DNA from: Brevundimonas sp. PAMC22021
Lineage (GTDB): Bacteria; Pseudomonadota; Alphaproteobacteria; Caulobacterales; Caulobacteraceae
NCBI RefSeq assembly: GCF_019443405.1
Contig: NZ_CP080376.1
Coordinates: 248,001-312,000 of the forward strand
Reading direction: 5' to 3'
Length of the DNA: 64,000 nucleotides
Part shown: positions 26,701-34,653 of the stretch, one piece after another
Position numbering within the stretch: the first letter of the stretch is position 1
Layout: every line of letters starts with the position of its first letter
Position numbers and translations under genes: made by a program
Notes under the pieces: model-generated
The model's input: the letters and a program-made list of their open reading frames with translations, nothing else
Database searches by the model: none
What the model was told of the DNA's origin: nothing

Positions 26701-27180
26701 TTACGCTCTCGCTTTGAAGGGGTGGTAGTCGTGGTTGAGCCGGGCGCGCAGCACCTGCTCGTAATCCTCGGCGCCCGGCAGCAGGTCCGGACGGTGCTCG
26801 CCCAGCTTGGACTCCATCCAGGCGCAGGCGTCCTCGGCGGTCTGGATGGCGCCCTCGATGTCCTCGAGCTGCTGCTTCAGCGTCTCGATCTGGGCGCGGT
26901 GGCGGCGCAGGGCGATCGCCATCTGATGGGTGTTGTGGTCCTTGCGGTCATACAGATCCAGCATCTCCTGGATCTCCTGCAAGGTGAAGCCGATGCGGCG
27001 CCCCCTCAGGATCAGCTTCAGCCGCGCGCGGTCGCGCGCGTTGTAGACGCGGGTCTGGCCCTTGCGGGCGGGGGTCAGAAGCCCTTTGTCCTCATAGAAC
27101 CGCAGGGCGCGCGCGGTCGCGTCGAACTCGCGGCACAGCTGGCGGATCGAATAGGTGCGATGATCGTCGGCGGTCGCCAT
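26701..27180 (-). CDS. MerR-family regulator of acyl-CoA metabolism (LiuR-like)
   Basis: A 159-residue transcription factor. The N-terminal winged helix (YSIRQLCREFDATARALRFY, EDKGLLTPARKGQTRVY) is the MerR type, followed by a dimerisation coiled coil (about 85-120) and a short C-terminal part without metal-binding cysteines. It resembles LiuR-type MerR regulators that control branched-chain or fatty acid degradation in proteobacteria. It heads an operon with the long acyl-CoA dehydrogenase. A palindrome CTTGACG-N4-CGTAAAG 15 bp upstream of its start is the probable autoregulatory operator. Confidence 0.9.
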   Translation of the reverse strand: MATADDHRTYSIRQLCREFDATARALRFYEDKGLLTPARKGQTRVYNARDRARLKLILRGRRIGFTLQEIQEMLDLYDRKDHNTHQMAIALRRHRAQIETLKQQLEDIEGAIQTAEDACAWMESKLGEHRPDLLPGAEDYEQVLRARLNHDYHPFKARA

Positions 27181-27194
27181 GACCGCCTCAATAA

Positions 27195-27212
27195 CTTGAC
27201 GCGCACGTAAAG
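27195..27212. promoter_or_regulatory. Probable MerR/LiuR-type operator
   Basis: Inverted repeat CTTGACG (27195-27201) - CGCA - CGTAAAG (27206-27212), close to the CTTTACG/CGTAAAG-type palindromes I recall for LiuR-like regulators. It lies between the divergent MerR gene (start 27180) and the DUF2256 gene (start 27232). Confidence 0.5.
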
Positions 27213-27231
27213 GGAAGGTTTTTCACGAGCC

Positions 27232-27441
27232 ATGGCCGTCAAGCACGTCAACGGCGCCCACAGAGGTATTGCGGGCGTGAAAAAGGGCGACCTGCCGACC
27301 AAGCCCTGCGAGGTCTGCGGCCGCCCGTTCACCTGGCGCAAGAAGTGGGCGCGAGACTGGGAGCAGGTGAAGACCTGCTCCGATCGCTGCCGCTCGGCGC
27401 GGCTCAGCCCCGGCGACGGCCCAGCAGCACGGGGATTGTGA
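27232..27441 (+). CDS. DUF2256 small zinc-ribbon-like protein
   Basis: A 69-residue protein with the complete DUF2256 core: [36 protein letters not shown] (about residues 18-53), with two Cys pairs (C-x2-C and C-x3-C) that probably bind zinc. Function unknown; in many bacteria it lies near cryptochrome/photolyase genes, which are not seen here. The last ~14 residues ([12 protein letters not shown]) run antisense into the 3' end of the DoxX gene, so the tail is probably non-conserved. Confidence 0.88.
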   Translation: MAVKHVNGAHRGIAGVKKGDLPTKPCEVCGRPFTWRKKWARDWEQVKTCSDRCRSARLSPGDGPAARGL

Positions 27442-27820
27442 TGGCGAGCAGCAGCAGGTTCACGACCGACAGGCCGATGTCGCGTCCGAACGCGTGAACG
27501 CCAAGCATGGCGGCTTCCAGCACCATCAGGCCGAAGGCGGAGGTCAGCAGGGCCGGCCGGAACAGCCGCCAGGAGATGAGCGGTGTCAGCACGCCCAGCG
27601 CCAGAACCATCTCCGCCACGCCCAGCCCGCGCACCAGGTTCTCGGGCGCGAAGGCGGGCCAGCCCATCAGCGTCACCAGATTGGTCATCGGCTCGGACAC
27701 TTTGGCCCAACCGGCGGCGATAAAGAACATCGCCAGCCAACCCTGAAAGGTCCAGAGCGCGAGATTTCGCACATTAGCGTCGAGCCGGGCGCGAGCGGGG
27801 GAGAAGGTCGTGGTGGTCAT
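27404..27820 (-). CDS. DoxX-like membrane protein
   Basis: A 138-residue protein with four predicted transmembrane helices (about 22-40, 57-75, 82-100, 113-131), preceded by a polar N-terminus [11 protein letters not shown]. The segment [14 protein letters not shown] and [22 protein letters not shown] are like DoxX/DoxD-related proteins, a loosely defined group sometimes linked to redox or thiosulfate metabolism. The start is placed at 27820 because a good promoter ends near 27905, which makes longer in-frame starts (up to 27937) unlikely to be transcribed. Confidence 0.78.
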   Translation of the reverse strand: MTTTTFSPARARLDANVRNLALWTFQGWLAMFFIAAGWAKVSEPMTNLVTLMGWPAFAPENLVRGLGVAEMVLALGVLTPLISWRLFRPALLTSAFGLMVLEAAMLGVHAFGRDIGLSVVNLLLLAITIPVLLGRRRG

Positions 27821-27908
27821 GGGAGGACGTCCGGCGACCGCCTGGGCCGCGAAAGAGGTGATCTGCAACAGCGGCGATATCGGATCGACATCGCCGCTTC
27901 GCAAGGGT

Positions 27909-27937
27909 GGTATAGCAAAGGTTTTGTGATTTGTCAT
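27909..27937 (-). promoter_or_regulatory. Sigma-70-like promoter of the DoxX gene with adjoining palindrome
   Basis: On the minus strand, -35 ATGACA (27937-27932) and -10 TATACC (27914-27909) are 17 bp apart. The -35 lies in one arm of an inverted repeat TTTGTCATCGA (27930-27940) / TCGATGACAAA (27966-27976), a plausible operator for an unidentified regulator. Confidence 0.5.
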
Positions 27938-27981
27938 CGAGCGTTGACATGCTGAAGGTCATCAATCGATGACAAAGTGTT

Positions 27982-28227
27982 TCAGCGGCTCAGGGAGAGG
28001 CTCTCTTCTGCATCCCTGGGCTGCGGACCGGGAACCTGGACGATCAGCTCGCCGGGCTGGCAGTCCAGCTCTCGGCACAGGGCGTCCAGGGTCGAAAAGC
28101 GCACCGCCCGGGCCTTTCCGGTCTTCAGGATCGACAGGTTCGGCAGGGTCACGCCGACGCGGTCGGACAGGTCGGTCAGGGACATGCGGCGCTCGAGCAG
28201 CAGGCGGTCAAGCTGGATCATGATCAT
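27982..28227 (-). CDS. XRE-family regulator (YozG-like), partner of DUF2975 protein
   Basis: An 81-residue Cro/C1-type helix-turn-helix protein: MSLTDLSDRVGVTLPNLSIL with FSTLDALCRELDCQPGELI form the HTH_26-type fold (about residues 15-65). Such tiny regulators are regularly the second gene after a DUF2975 membrane protein, as here (12-bp gap). The ATG at 28227 follows GAGGAGCAAGCGCC. It probably represses its own operon through the ATATCGATA palindromes upstream of the DUF2975 gene. Confidence 0.9.
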   Translation of the reverse strand: MIMIQLDRLLLERRMSLTDLSDRVGVTLPNLSILKTGKARAVRFSTLDALCRELDCQPGELIVQVPGPQPRDAEESLSLSR

Positions 28228-28239
28228 GGCGCTTGCTCC

Positions 28240-28767
28240 TCAGACCAACGTCAGCTGTTCGTCGCGCATGTCCGCGCCCTGCCGGAACACCTCGGCCAGG
28301 ATGAAGACCACCAGGATGCCCAGCCACGAGCCCAGGCTGAAATCGTAGTCTCCGACCGACTGGCCAATGGCGCCCGGCGCCACCATCGCCAGCAGCAGGG
28401 CGGTCAGCTGGATGCCGATCAGGCCGACGCCCACGGCGCGAAGCCGGTTGACGTTGGCGTGCTCGAACGCATCGCCCCGGTTTACCGACAGCAGGACCCG
28501 GCGCAGGCGATTGATGATCCACCAGGTGAAGCCGCAGGCGAAGAAACCACCCAGCAGCGTCAGATGTTCGGCGAAGACGACCGGGCGCTCTCCGGACGGC
28601 GCTTCGTCCCTCAGCCCGTCGATCAATCCGGCTCCGAAGTCCGGGATCACGACCGAGGCGACTAGCACAAGCCCCACAATCACCGTCGCCAGAGCCACAA
28701 AGACATTCGCCAGCCCCAGAAACCAGCGCAGCACGCTGGAGACCGAGCGTTTCCCGATCAGCTTCAT
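28240..28767 (-). CDS. DUF2975 membrane protein
   Basis: A 175-residue protein with four predicted transmembrane helices (about 17-40, 65-88, 112-132, 145-165) and the family motif LRRVLLSVNRGDAFEHANVNRLRAVGV in the cytosolic loop (two adjoining blocks near 88-114). Function is unknown. The start is supported by GAGGAGGGATATCGG before the ATG. It forms an operon with the XRE regulator downstream, the standard arrangement for this family. Confidence 0.9.
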   Translation of the reverse strand: MKLIGKRSVSSVLRWFLGLANVFVALATVIVGLVLVASVVIPDFGAGLIDGLRDEAPSGERPVVFAEHLTLLGGFFACGFTWWIINRLRRVLLSVNRGDAFEHANVNRLRAVGVGLIGIQLTALLLAMVAPGAIGQSVGDYDFSLGSWLGILVVFILAEVFRQGADMRDEQLTLV

Positions 28768-28812
28768 CCGATATCCCTCCTCGCATCCGCCGCCCGCTGC
28801 GGCTGTGTTGCG

Positions 28813-28860
28813 AATATCGATATGGCCATATCGACTGTCGAACAAATGAAATATCGATAA
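28813..28860 (-). promoter_or_regulatory. Promoter with overlapping ATATCGATA palindromes for the DUF2975-XRE operon
   Basis: Minus-strand -35 TCGACA (28841-28836) and -10 GATATT (28818-28813) are 17 bp apart. The spacer holds CGATATGGCCATATCG (28818-28833), overlapping ATATCGATAT (28814-28823); a further ATATCGATAA is at 28851-28860. Repressor binding here would cover the promoter, consistent with autoregulation by the XRE protein. Confidence 0.55.
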
Positions 28861-28885
28861 TCGAGATGAAGCTTTCGTAAGACTC

Positions 28886-30304
28886 CTATCGGGCTGGGGC
28901 GACGCTGTAGGCCAGCCGCGCCTCTTCGATCCGCCGGAGCTTGTCGTGGAAGGGCGCCCAGTCGTCGGAGGCCTCGATGGCGGTCCAGATCGCCTCGACC
29001 TCGTCGATCAGCATCTCTTCGGGCTCGGGCCGGGCGAAGACGGGATGCTCGAGCCGCTCAGGCGCATCCGGCTCGTGCTCGAACAGGGCGAAGCGGAAGG
29101 CGTCGATGGCCTCGCCCTGATAGAGCGCCTTGCGCGGCCCTGCGAGCGCCCGTGCCGAGGAGGAGAAGCCGGCGAACCAGTCAAAGAACAGCGGCTCCCA
29201 CCGCAGGGCTTCACCGCCTTCGCGCAGCAGGGCCAGGGTCGCGTCCAAGAGCCGCTGGTCCGCCGCCTCGCCCAGGCTCTTCACCCCCAGCCGCATCAGA
29301 AAGGCCGTGCGCAGTTCGCGGATGTAGGCCGCGCCAAAGCCGTTCAGCGCCTCGGTCAGCGGCTCGACATCGGCGACCAGCTTCAGACAGCCGGCCAGCT
29401 GCGTCAGGTTCCAGAACACCGCCTCCGGCTGACGGGCAAAGGCGTAAAGGCCGGTCTGGTCGAAATAGGCCGCGGTGAAGCCGGGCTCGTAAAACGGCAG
29501 AAAGCGCCACGGACCGTAGTCGAAGCTCTCGCCCGTGACGTTCAGATTGTCGGTGTTCAGGACCCCGTGAACAAAGCCCGTGGCGATCCAGCGGGCGGTG
29601 AGCCGGGCCGAGGCCTCGACGATCGCCGTCAGCAGGGCCGGGGCGTCGCCGGCCGGAACGTGCGGGTGATAAAGGGTGCGGATGTGCTCGACCAGGGTCT
29701 CGATCTGATCGCGCCGACCGAAATAGGCGGCGCGCTGAAACGTGCCGAAGCGGATGTGGCTGTGCGACAGGCGAACAAGCACGGCCGAGCGGGTGGGGGA
29801 CGGCTCGTCGCCGCGCTCCAGCGCCTCGCCCGTCTCGATCAGGGAAAAGGCGCGACTGGTCGGAACGCCCTGCGCCTCCAGCATCGACGCGGCCAGCACC
29901 TCGCGAACCCCGCCCTTCAGCGTCAGCCGACCGTCGGCCCCACGCGACCAGGGCGTGCGGCCCGAGCCCTTGGTTCCAAGGTCCAGCAAGCGGCCCGAGG
30001 CGTCGCGCATCTGCGCCGCCAGAAAGCCGCGTCCGTCGCCGAGATCGGGATTGTACGAGCGGAACTGGTGCCCGTGATAGCGCATGGCGATGGGGCCGGG
30101 CTGGCCGGGCAGAAGCTGGAAGCGGCCGAGGTGGTCGATCCATTCCGCGTCGCTCAGCGTCTCAAGCCCGACCTCGCCCGCGGCGCGGTCGTTGCGAAAG
30201 CGCAGGGTCGCCTGCGGGAAGTCGGCCGCGCGCACGGCGTCGCCGTATTCATCCCCCAGGTCAAAGAAGCGCGGTTCGGGGCGGTAGGCGGAGGATACGG
30301 GCAT
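28886..30304 (-). CDS. selO: SelO/YdiU family protein adenylyltransferase
   Basis: A 472-residue pseudokinase-fold enzyme. SelO proteins transfer AMP from ATP to hydroxyl side chains of target proteins and are linked to redox homeostasis. Seen: GHQFRSYNPDLGDGRGFL (about 77-94), DLGTKGSGRTPWSRGADGRLTLKGGVREVL (two adjoining family blocks near 106-135), HGVLNTDNLNVTGE (about 242-255) and the DYGPWRFL segment. The C-terminal Cys-containing motif of eukaryotic selenoprotein O is absent, as usual in bacteria. Start MPVSSAYRPE at 30304. Divergent from nhaA. Confidence 0.94.
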   Translation of the reverse strand: MPVSSAYRPEPRFFDLGDEYGDAVRAADFPQATLRFRNDRAAGEVGLETLSDAEWIDHLGRFQLLPGQPGPIAMRYHGHQFRSYNPDLGDGRGFLAAQMRDASGRLLDLGTKGSGRTPWSRGADGRLTLKGGVREVLAASMLEAQGVPTSRAFSLIETGEALERGDEPSPTRSAVLVRLSHSHIRFGTFQRAAYFGRRDQIETLVEHIRTLYHPHVPAGDAPALLTAIVEASARLTARWIATGFVHGVLNTDNLNVTGESFDYGPWRFLPFYEPGFTAAYFDQTGLYAFARQPEAVFWNLTQLAGCLKLVADVEPLTEALNGFGAAYIRELRTAFLMRLGVKSLGEAADQRLLDATLALLREGGEALRWEPLFFDWFAGFSSSARALAGPRKALYQGEAIDAFRFALFEHEPDAPERLEHPVFARPEPEEMLIDEVEAIWTAIEASDDWAPFHDKLRRIEEARLAYSVAPAR

Positions 30305-30354
30305 GGGCGGCAGATGCGGACGATGCGGGCCATGCGCAACCGGAGCGGTTGAAC

Positions 30355-30501
30355 CCCGAGGCCTCGATCCGTATTCTCCATCACAGAGATCAGGCCGGTT
30401 CGACCGGCCAGGCCGGCGTCGCGAGCAATCGCGGCGAACCCGGTCCGGCGTCCGTCGATAACCTGACGCCACGAAACGCTTTCCCTGATCCGGAGGCCGC
30501 C
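30355..30501 (+). promoter_or_regulatory. Structured 5' leader of nhaA, candidate nhaA-II/Li+-type riboswitch
   Basis: The leader has three hairpins in a row: GGCCGGT-TCG-ACCGGCC (30393-30409), CGCGA-GCAA-TCGCG (30420-30433, extendable by GGCCGG/CCGGTCC) and GGCGTC/GACGCC (30447-30452 with 30465-30470). A long-range stem GCCTC-GATC (30361-30369) with GATC-CG-GAGGC (30487-30497) would enclose them and bind the Shine-Dalgarno GGAGG. A structured motif upstream of nhaA in Caulobacterales (nhaA-II) is known to me; I could not compare it with a covariance model. Confidence 0.5.
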
Positions 30502-31737
30502 GTGGCTCGAACACTGACGCTTGATTTCCTAAAGACCGAAGCCGCCTCGGGCGCGGCGCTGGGCCTGGCCGCCGTGGCGGCGCTCGCCGTCGCCAACTCG
30601 CCGTGGGCCGCCGACTACTTCGCCTGGCTGAAAAGCGTGCACGCGCTGCAGATCGGGCCGATCCGGCTGGAAGAGACGATCTCCGACTGGATCAAGGAAG
30701 GCCTGATGGCGGTCTTCTTTCTCGTGGTCGGGCTGGAGATCAAATACGAGATCCTGCGCGGCGAACTGAGCGATCCCAGAAAGCTGGCCACGCCGGTGCT
30801 GGCGGCGCTGGGCGGCATGATCGGACCGGCGGCCGTCTATCTCCTGCTGAGCGCGCTGATCGGCGCCCCGCACGGGGGATGGCCGATCCCCTTGGCCACC
30901 GACATCGCCTTTGCCCTGGCCGTGTTCGGCGTCGTCGGGCGGGGACTGCCTTCGTCTCTGAGGGTGTTCCTGCTGACCCTGGCCATTGTCGACGATCTCG
31001 GCGCCATCGCCCTGATCGCCCTTCTGTTCAGCGAAGGAACGAACTGGACCCCATTGATCTGGGCGGTCGGGGCGTTGGCGGTCGGAGCGGTCGCCGCGCG
31101 GCGGATGCGGATCGCCGCCCCCTTCTGGGTGCTGGGGTTTGCGCTGGTCTGGTATCTAACCGTGCTGTCCGGTCTTTCGACCTCGCTGACGGCCGTCGCC
31201 TTCGCCGCCATCGTGCCGATCCAGCCGCGCGCCGAAGACGGGCAGAGCCCGCTGAAGGAGGCGATGCACGACCTGCACCCGTGGAACGCCTTTCTGGTGC
31301 TGCCGCTGTTCGCCTTCGCCAAGGCGGGGGTGTCGTTCGCCGGCCTGTCGTTCGAACAGGCCTTCGCGCCGCTGGTGGTCGCCGTCGCCCTGGGGCTGTT
31401 CCTGGGCAAGCAGGTCGGGGTGTTCGGGGCGGCGTGGCTGGCCTCGGCGCTGAGGATCGGCGCGCGTCCCAGCGGGGCCAGTTGGATTCAGGTTTACGGC
31501 GTGGCGCTGCTGTGCGGCGTCGGCTTCACCATGAGCCTGTTCATCGGGGTGCTGGCCTTCCCGGGCGCGGTGGATTCGCCCGAGCAGATCGAGGTCAAGC
31601 TGGGCGTGATCGGCGGCTCGGTCTTGTCCGCGCTGGCCGCCGCGCTGGTTCTTGGTCTCGGTGCGCGACGCCGTGTCGCCCGGCCTGCCGAAGACCCCGC
31701 TCCGGCGGAGGCGCGCGCCTCAACGCGCAAAGATTGA
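30502..31737 (+). CDS. nhaA: Na+/H+ antiporter NhaA
   Basis: Inner-membrane electrogenic sodium(lithium)/proton antiporter of 411 residues with about 12 hydrophobic helices. The ion-binding Asp pair is in LTLAIVDDLGAIAL (about 155-168) and the pH/ion-site Asp in PLATDIAFALAVFG (about 128-141); KEGLMAVFFLVVGLEIKYE is the conserved helix II block. The GTG start at 30502 follows GGAGGCCGCC and gives the N-terminus MARTLTLDFLKTE; the frame continues upstream through the structured leader, which is not protein-like. The C-terminal 25 residues are charged. Confidence 0.94.
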   Translation: MARTLTLDFLKTEAASGAALGLAAVAALAVANSPWAADYFAWLKSVHALQIGPIRLEETISDWIKEGLMAVFFLVVGLEIKYEILRGELSDPRKLATPVLAALGGMIGPAAVYLLLSALIGAPHGGWPIPLATDIAFALAVFGVVGRGLPSSLRVFLLTLAIVDDLGAIALIALLFSEGTNWTPLIWAVGALAVGAVAARRMRIAAPFWVLGFALVWYLTVLSGLSTSLTAVAFAAIVPIQPRAEDGQSPLKEAMHDLHPWNAFLVLPLFAFAKAGVSFAGLSFEQAFAPLVVAVALGLFLGKQVGVFGAAWLASALRIGARPSGASWIQVYGVALLCGVGFTMSLFIGVLAFPGAVDSPEQIEVKLGVIGGSVLSALAAALVLGLGARRRVARPAEDPAPAEARASTRKD

Positions 31738-31951
31738 CCTAACGTCAGGCTCTTCTGTCGCTTCCTTGTCACACAAAGGCGGATCGTGGCGAAAAATGGT
31801 CGCAGAGAACGACGCTCGCTTGTCGTTCGCGGGAATCCGTGGGTAGCCTCGCCGTACTGAATCCGCCTCCACGTAGAGGCGGGTCGATCGGGAACAGGAA
31901 ACGCTGCGTCGCCGGTGACGGCGGCCGGCCAGCTAGCCGGGAAGGACGCCC
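31738..31951. other. Intergenic region before the TonB receptor gene
   Basis: 214 bp without a gene. It has two simple hairpins: GAACGAC/GTCGTTC (31807-31813 with 31822-31828) and CGCCTC-CACGTA-GAGGCG (31864-31881). The last 40 bases contain GCCGGCCAGCTAGCCGG and GGGAAGGACGCCC just before the ATG. No known riboswitch or regulator site is recognised with confidence. Confidence 0.4.
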
Positions 31952-34576
31952 ATGCGCCGCCACTCTCTTTGCAACTCCGTGTCCGCCGCCGTGATCGGCG
32001 CCGCGACCCTGGGCCTCGGCCTTGCGGGCGCCGCCCACGCGCAGGATCAGGATGCGCCCGCCTCGGTCGACGACATCATCGTCACCGCCCAGAAGCGCGA
32101 GCAAAGCCTGCAGGAGGTGCCGATCGTGGTCACCACCCTGTCGGAGGCGCTGCTGGAAGGCGCGGGCGTGCAGGACATCAAGGACCTGCAGATCCTGACG
32201 CCCGGCCTGACGGTGACCTCGACCCAGTCCGAGGCGTCCACCACCGTGCGCATCCGGGGCGCGGGCACCGTGGGCGACAACCCCGGCCTCGAAAGCTCGG
32301 TCGGCGTGGTCATCGACGGGGTCTATCGCTCGCGCAACTCGGTCGGCTTCGGCGATCTGGGCGAACTGAACCGCATCGAGGTGCTGAAGGGCCCGCAAGG
32401 CACGCTGTTCGGCAAGAACACCTCGGCCGGCGTGATCAACATCATCACCGAACAGCCCTCGTTCGAGCCCGGCTTCGAGGCCGAGCTGACCGGAGGCAAC
32501 TATGGCGCGATTGGGGGATCGGCGTCCGTCACCGGCCCGCTGACCGACCAGATCGCCGGCCGCCTGTTCGTGGCCAAGCGCGAGCGCGAAGGCTTCTATG
32601 ACGTGGACCTGGGCGACGGCCCGCGCACCCTGACCGAGGACCAGACGCAGGACTACTGGACCACGCGGGGCCAGCTGCTGATCCTGCCCAACGACAGCGC
32701 CTCCGTCCGGCTGATCGCCGACTACACCAAGCGCGAGGAGTTCTGTTGCGCGGCGGTGCAGGTGCGCACGGGGCAGAGCTACCCCTTCATCAACGCCCTG
32801 GCGAACGGCGAGGGCCAGCGCCCGCCGAACGCGACCTTTGGCGTGCTGCCCTATAGCCGCACGGCCTATTCGAACCGCGAAACGCCGCAGGAGATCGAGG
32901 ACTTCGGCGTGTCGGCCGAGGCCAACATCGACTTCGGTCCGGACGTGACCCTGACCTCGATCAGCTCGTTCCGCGACTGGTCGTTCCAGCAGGGCATGGA
33001 CCTCGACTACACCGGCGCCGACATCCTGCACCGCGACAATGACGGCTCCAACGGCTACGGCGTCACCAACCTGACCCACGAGATGCGCTTGGCCGGCACG
33101 TCGGACCGGTTCGACTGGCTGGTGGGCGGCTTTGGCACCATCGAGAACATCTACCGCGACGACAGCTATGTGTTCGGCGCCGACTACAACGCCTTCGCCT
33201 CGTTCCTGCTGACCGCCAGCGTGCCGGCGGCTGCGGGCGGCCCGCGCCCGGATCGCCTGGGCTGCTTCACCAACCCTCGCGGCTTGCTGATCGGCACGGC
33301 GGGGCCAGTGGCGGGCCAGCCGGTGTGCGTGCTGAGCCCCACGGCCATCCCGACGCAGTTCGGCGCGGTCTTCACCCCCGGCAAGGCCTATCAGGATCAC
33401 TACAGCCAGCGGTCGGAATCGATCGCCGTGTTCACCAACAACACCTATCGCGTCACAGATCAGTTCGAGATCACGGCGGGCCTGCGCGCCACCTACGACA
33501 AGAAGCGCCTGCTTGGGCTACAGGACAATCTGGGAACCAATGGCCTGCAATGCGGCGGCGCCCTGGCCAGCCAGACGGCCGCCAACCGCCAGCCGGGCGC
33601 CATCGCCATCCCCGCCGCCGCCCTCGGCCTGATCTGCCTGCCCTGGTCCAATCCGCTGTATGACGGTCGACGGATCTCCGAAGAGTTCGACGACACCAAC
33701 ATCTCCGGCACGATCAAGGCGGCGTGGAAGCCGATGGAGGGCTGGCTGCTGTATGGCTCGTACGCGCGCGGCTACAAGGGCGCGGGCTACAACATGGACC
33801 GGGTGCAGACGGGGGTGACGCCGGACGCCTCCCTGTTCTTCGCCGCCGAAACCGTCGACAGCTACGAGCTGGGCCTGAAGACCACGCTGTTCAATCGCAG
33901 CGTCCTGTTCAACGCCACCTACTTCGATCAGCGGTTCGAGAACTTCCAGCTGAACACCTTCCTGGGCACCGCATTCGTGGTCGAGTCGATCCCGGAGCTG
34001 GAGTCCAAGGGCGTGGACATGGACCTGATCTGGCTGGCGCCGATCGAGGGCCTGACCTTCCAGGGCGGCGCGACCTACACCGACGCCAAGTACGGCGAGT
34101 TCGGCGCGGGCGACCTGTCCAGCCCCGGCCGCTTCCCGCAGCTGTCGCTGCTGCCCGGCGCGCGCGCCTCGTTCGCACCGGAATGGTCGGTGACGGGCGC
34201 GCTGGACTTCAACCGCAGCTTCGGACGCGGCCTGCGCGGCGGCTTCAACCTGTCGGCCAAATACTCGACCGAGTACAACACCGGCTCCGACCTGTTGCCC
34301 TACAAGTTCCAGGACGACTTCACCGTCGTGAACGGCCGGCTGATGCTGGGTTCGGAGAACGAGCACTGGACGCTGGAGGTGTGGGCGCAGAACCTGCTGG
34401 AGGAGGACTACACCCAGGTGGGCTTCGCCGCGCCGCTGCAGGGCACCGCCTTCACCAACACCACCACGCCGCAGGCGGACGGCACCTTCTACAATCCGGC
34501 CACGGACACGGCCACCTACAACGCCTATCTGGGCCAGCCGCGCACCTATGGGGTGACGCTGCGGGTCCGCTACTGA
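31952..34576 (+). CDS. TonB-dependent outer membrane receptor
   Basis: An 874-residue outer-membrane transporter energised by TonB. An N-terminal signal peptide ends near AHAQDQ; the TonB box region is DDIIVTAQKREQSLQEVPI (about 45-63), followed by the plug domain (TVRIRGAGT, GVVIDGVYRSR, IEVLKGPQGTLFGKNTSAG) and a 22-strand barrel ending in LRVRY with the terminal aromatic residue needed for outer-membrane insertion. The substrate is unknown; the plug type is common among receptors for iron complexes, vitamins and plant-derived molecules. It is monocistronic, closed by a strong terminator. Confidence 0.93.
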   Translation: MRRHSLCNSVSAAVIGAATLGLGLAGAAHAQDQDAPASVDDIIVTAQKREQSLQEVPIVVTTLSEALLEGAGVQDIKDLQILTPGLTVTSTQSEASTTVRIRGAGTVGDNPGLESSVGVVIDGVYRSRNSVGFGDLGELNRIEVLKGPQGTLFGKNTSAGVINIITEQPSFEPGFEAELTGGNYGAIGGSASVTGPLTDQIAGRLFVAKREREGFYDVDLGDGPRTLTEDQTQDYWTTRGQLLILPNDSASVRLIADYTKREEFCCAAVQVRTGQSYPFINALANGEGQRPPNATFGVLPYSRTAYSNRETPQEIEDFGVSAEANIDFGPDVTLTSISSFRDWSFQQGMDLDYTGADILHRDNDGSNGYGVTNLTHEMRLAGTSDRFDWLVGGFGTIENIYRDDSYVFGADYNAFASFLLTASVPAAAGGPRPDRLGCFTNPRGLLIGTAGPVAGQPVCVLSPTAIPTQFGAVFTPGKAYQDHYSQRSESIAVFTNNTYRVTDQFEITAGLRATYDKKRLLGLQDNLGTNGLQCGGALASQTAANRQPGAIAIPAAALGLICLPWSNPLYDGRRISEEFDDTNISGTIKAAWKPMEGWLLYGSYARGYKGAGYNMDRVQTGVTPDASLFFAAETVDSYELGLKTTLFNRSVLFNATYFDQRFENFQLNTFLGTAFVVESIPELESKGVDMDLIWLAPIEGLTFQGGATYTDAKYGEFGAGDLSSPGRFPQLSLLPGARASFAPEWSVTGALDFNRSFGRGLRGGFNLSAKYSTEYNTGSDLLPYKFQDDFTVVNGRLMLGSENEHWTLEVWAQNLLEEDYTQVGFAAPLQGTAFTNTTTPQADGTFYNPATDTATYNAYLGQPRTYGVTLRVRY

Positions 34577-34599
34577 TCCATCCCGCGAACGCAAAAAAG

Positions 34600-34632
34600 A
34601 AGCCCGGCTGGAGCGATCCAGCCGGGCTTTTT
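34600..34632. terminator. Strong intrinsic terminator between convergent TonB receptor and RND genes
   Basis: A 12-bp stem AGCCCGGCTGGA (34601-34612) / TCCAGCCGGGCT (34617-34628) with loop GCGA is followed by TTTTT and preceded by AAAAAAGA, so it can work in both directions. Confidence 0.85.
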
Positions 34633-34653
34633 CGTTGATGAACGCCTGGACCT

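Noticed and set aside
31880..31951. Possible cobalamin-type riboswitch before the TonB receptor gene (GGGAAGGACGCC end)
   Set aside because: Only the tail resembles it; the conserved B12 box and other core elements are not found in the 214-bp gap.
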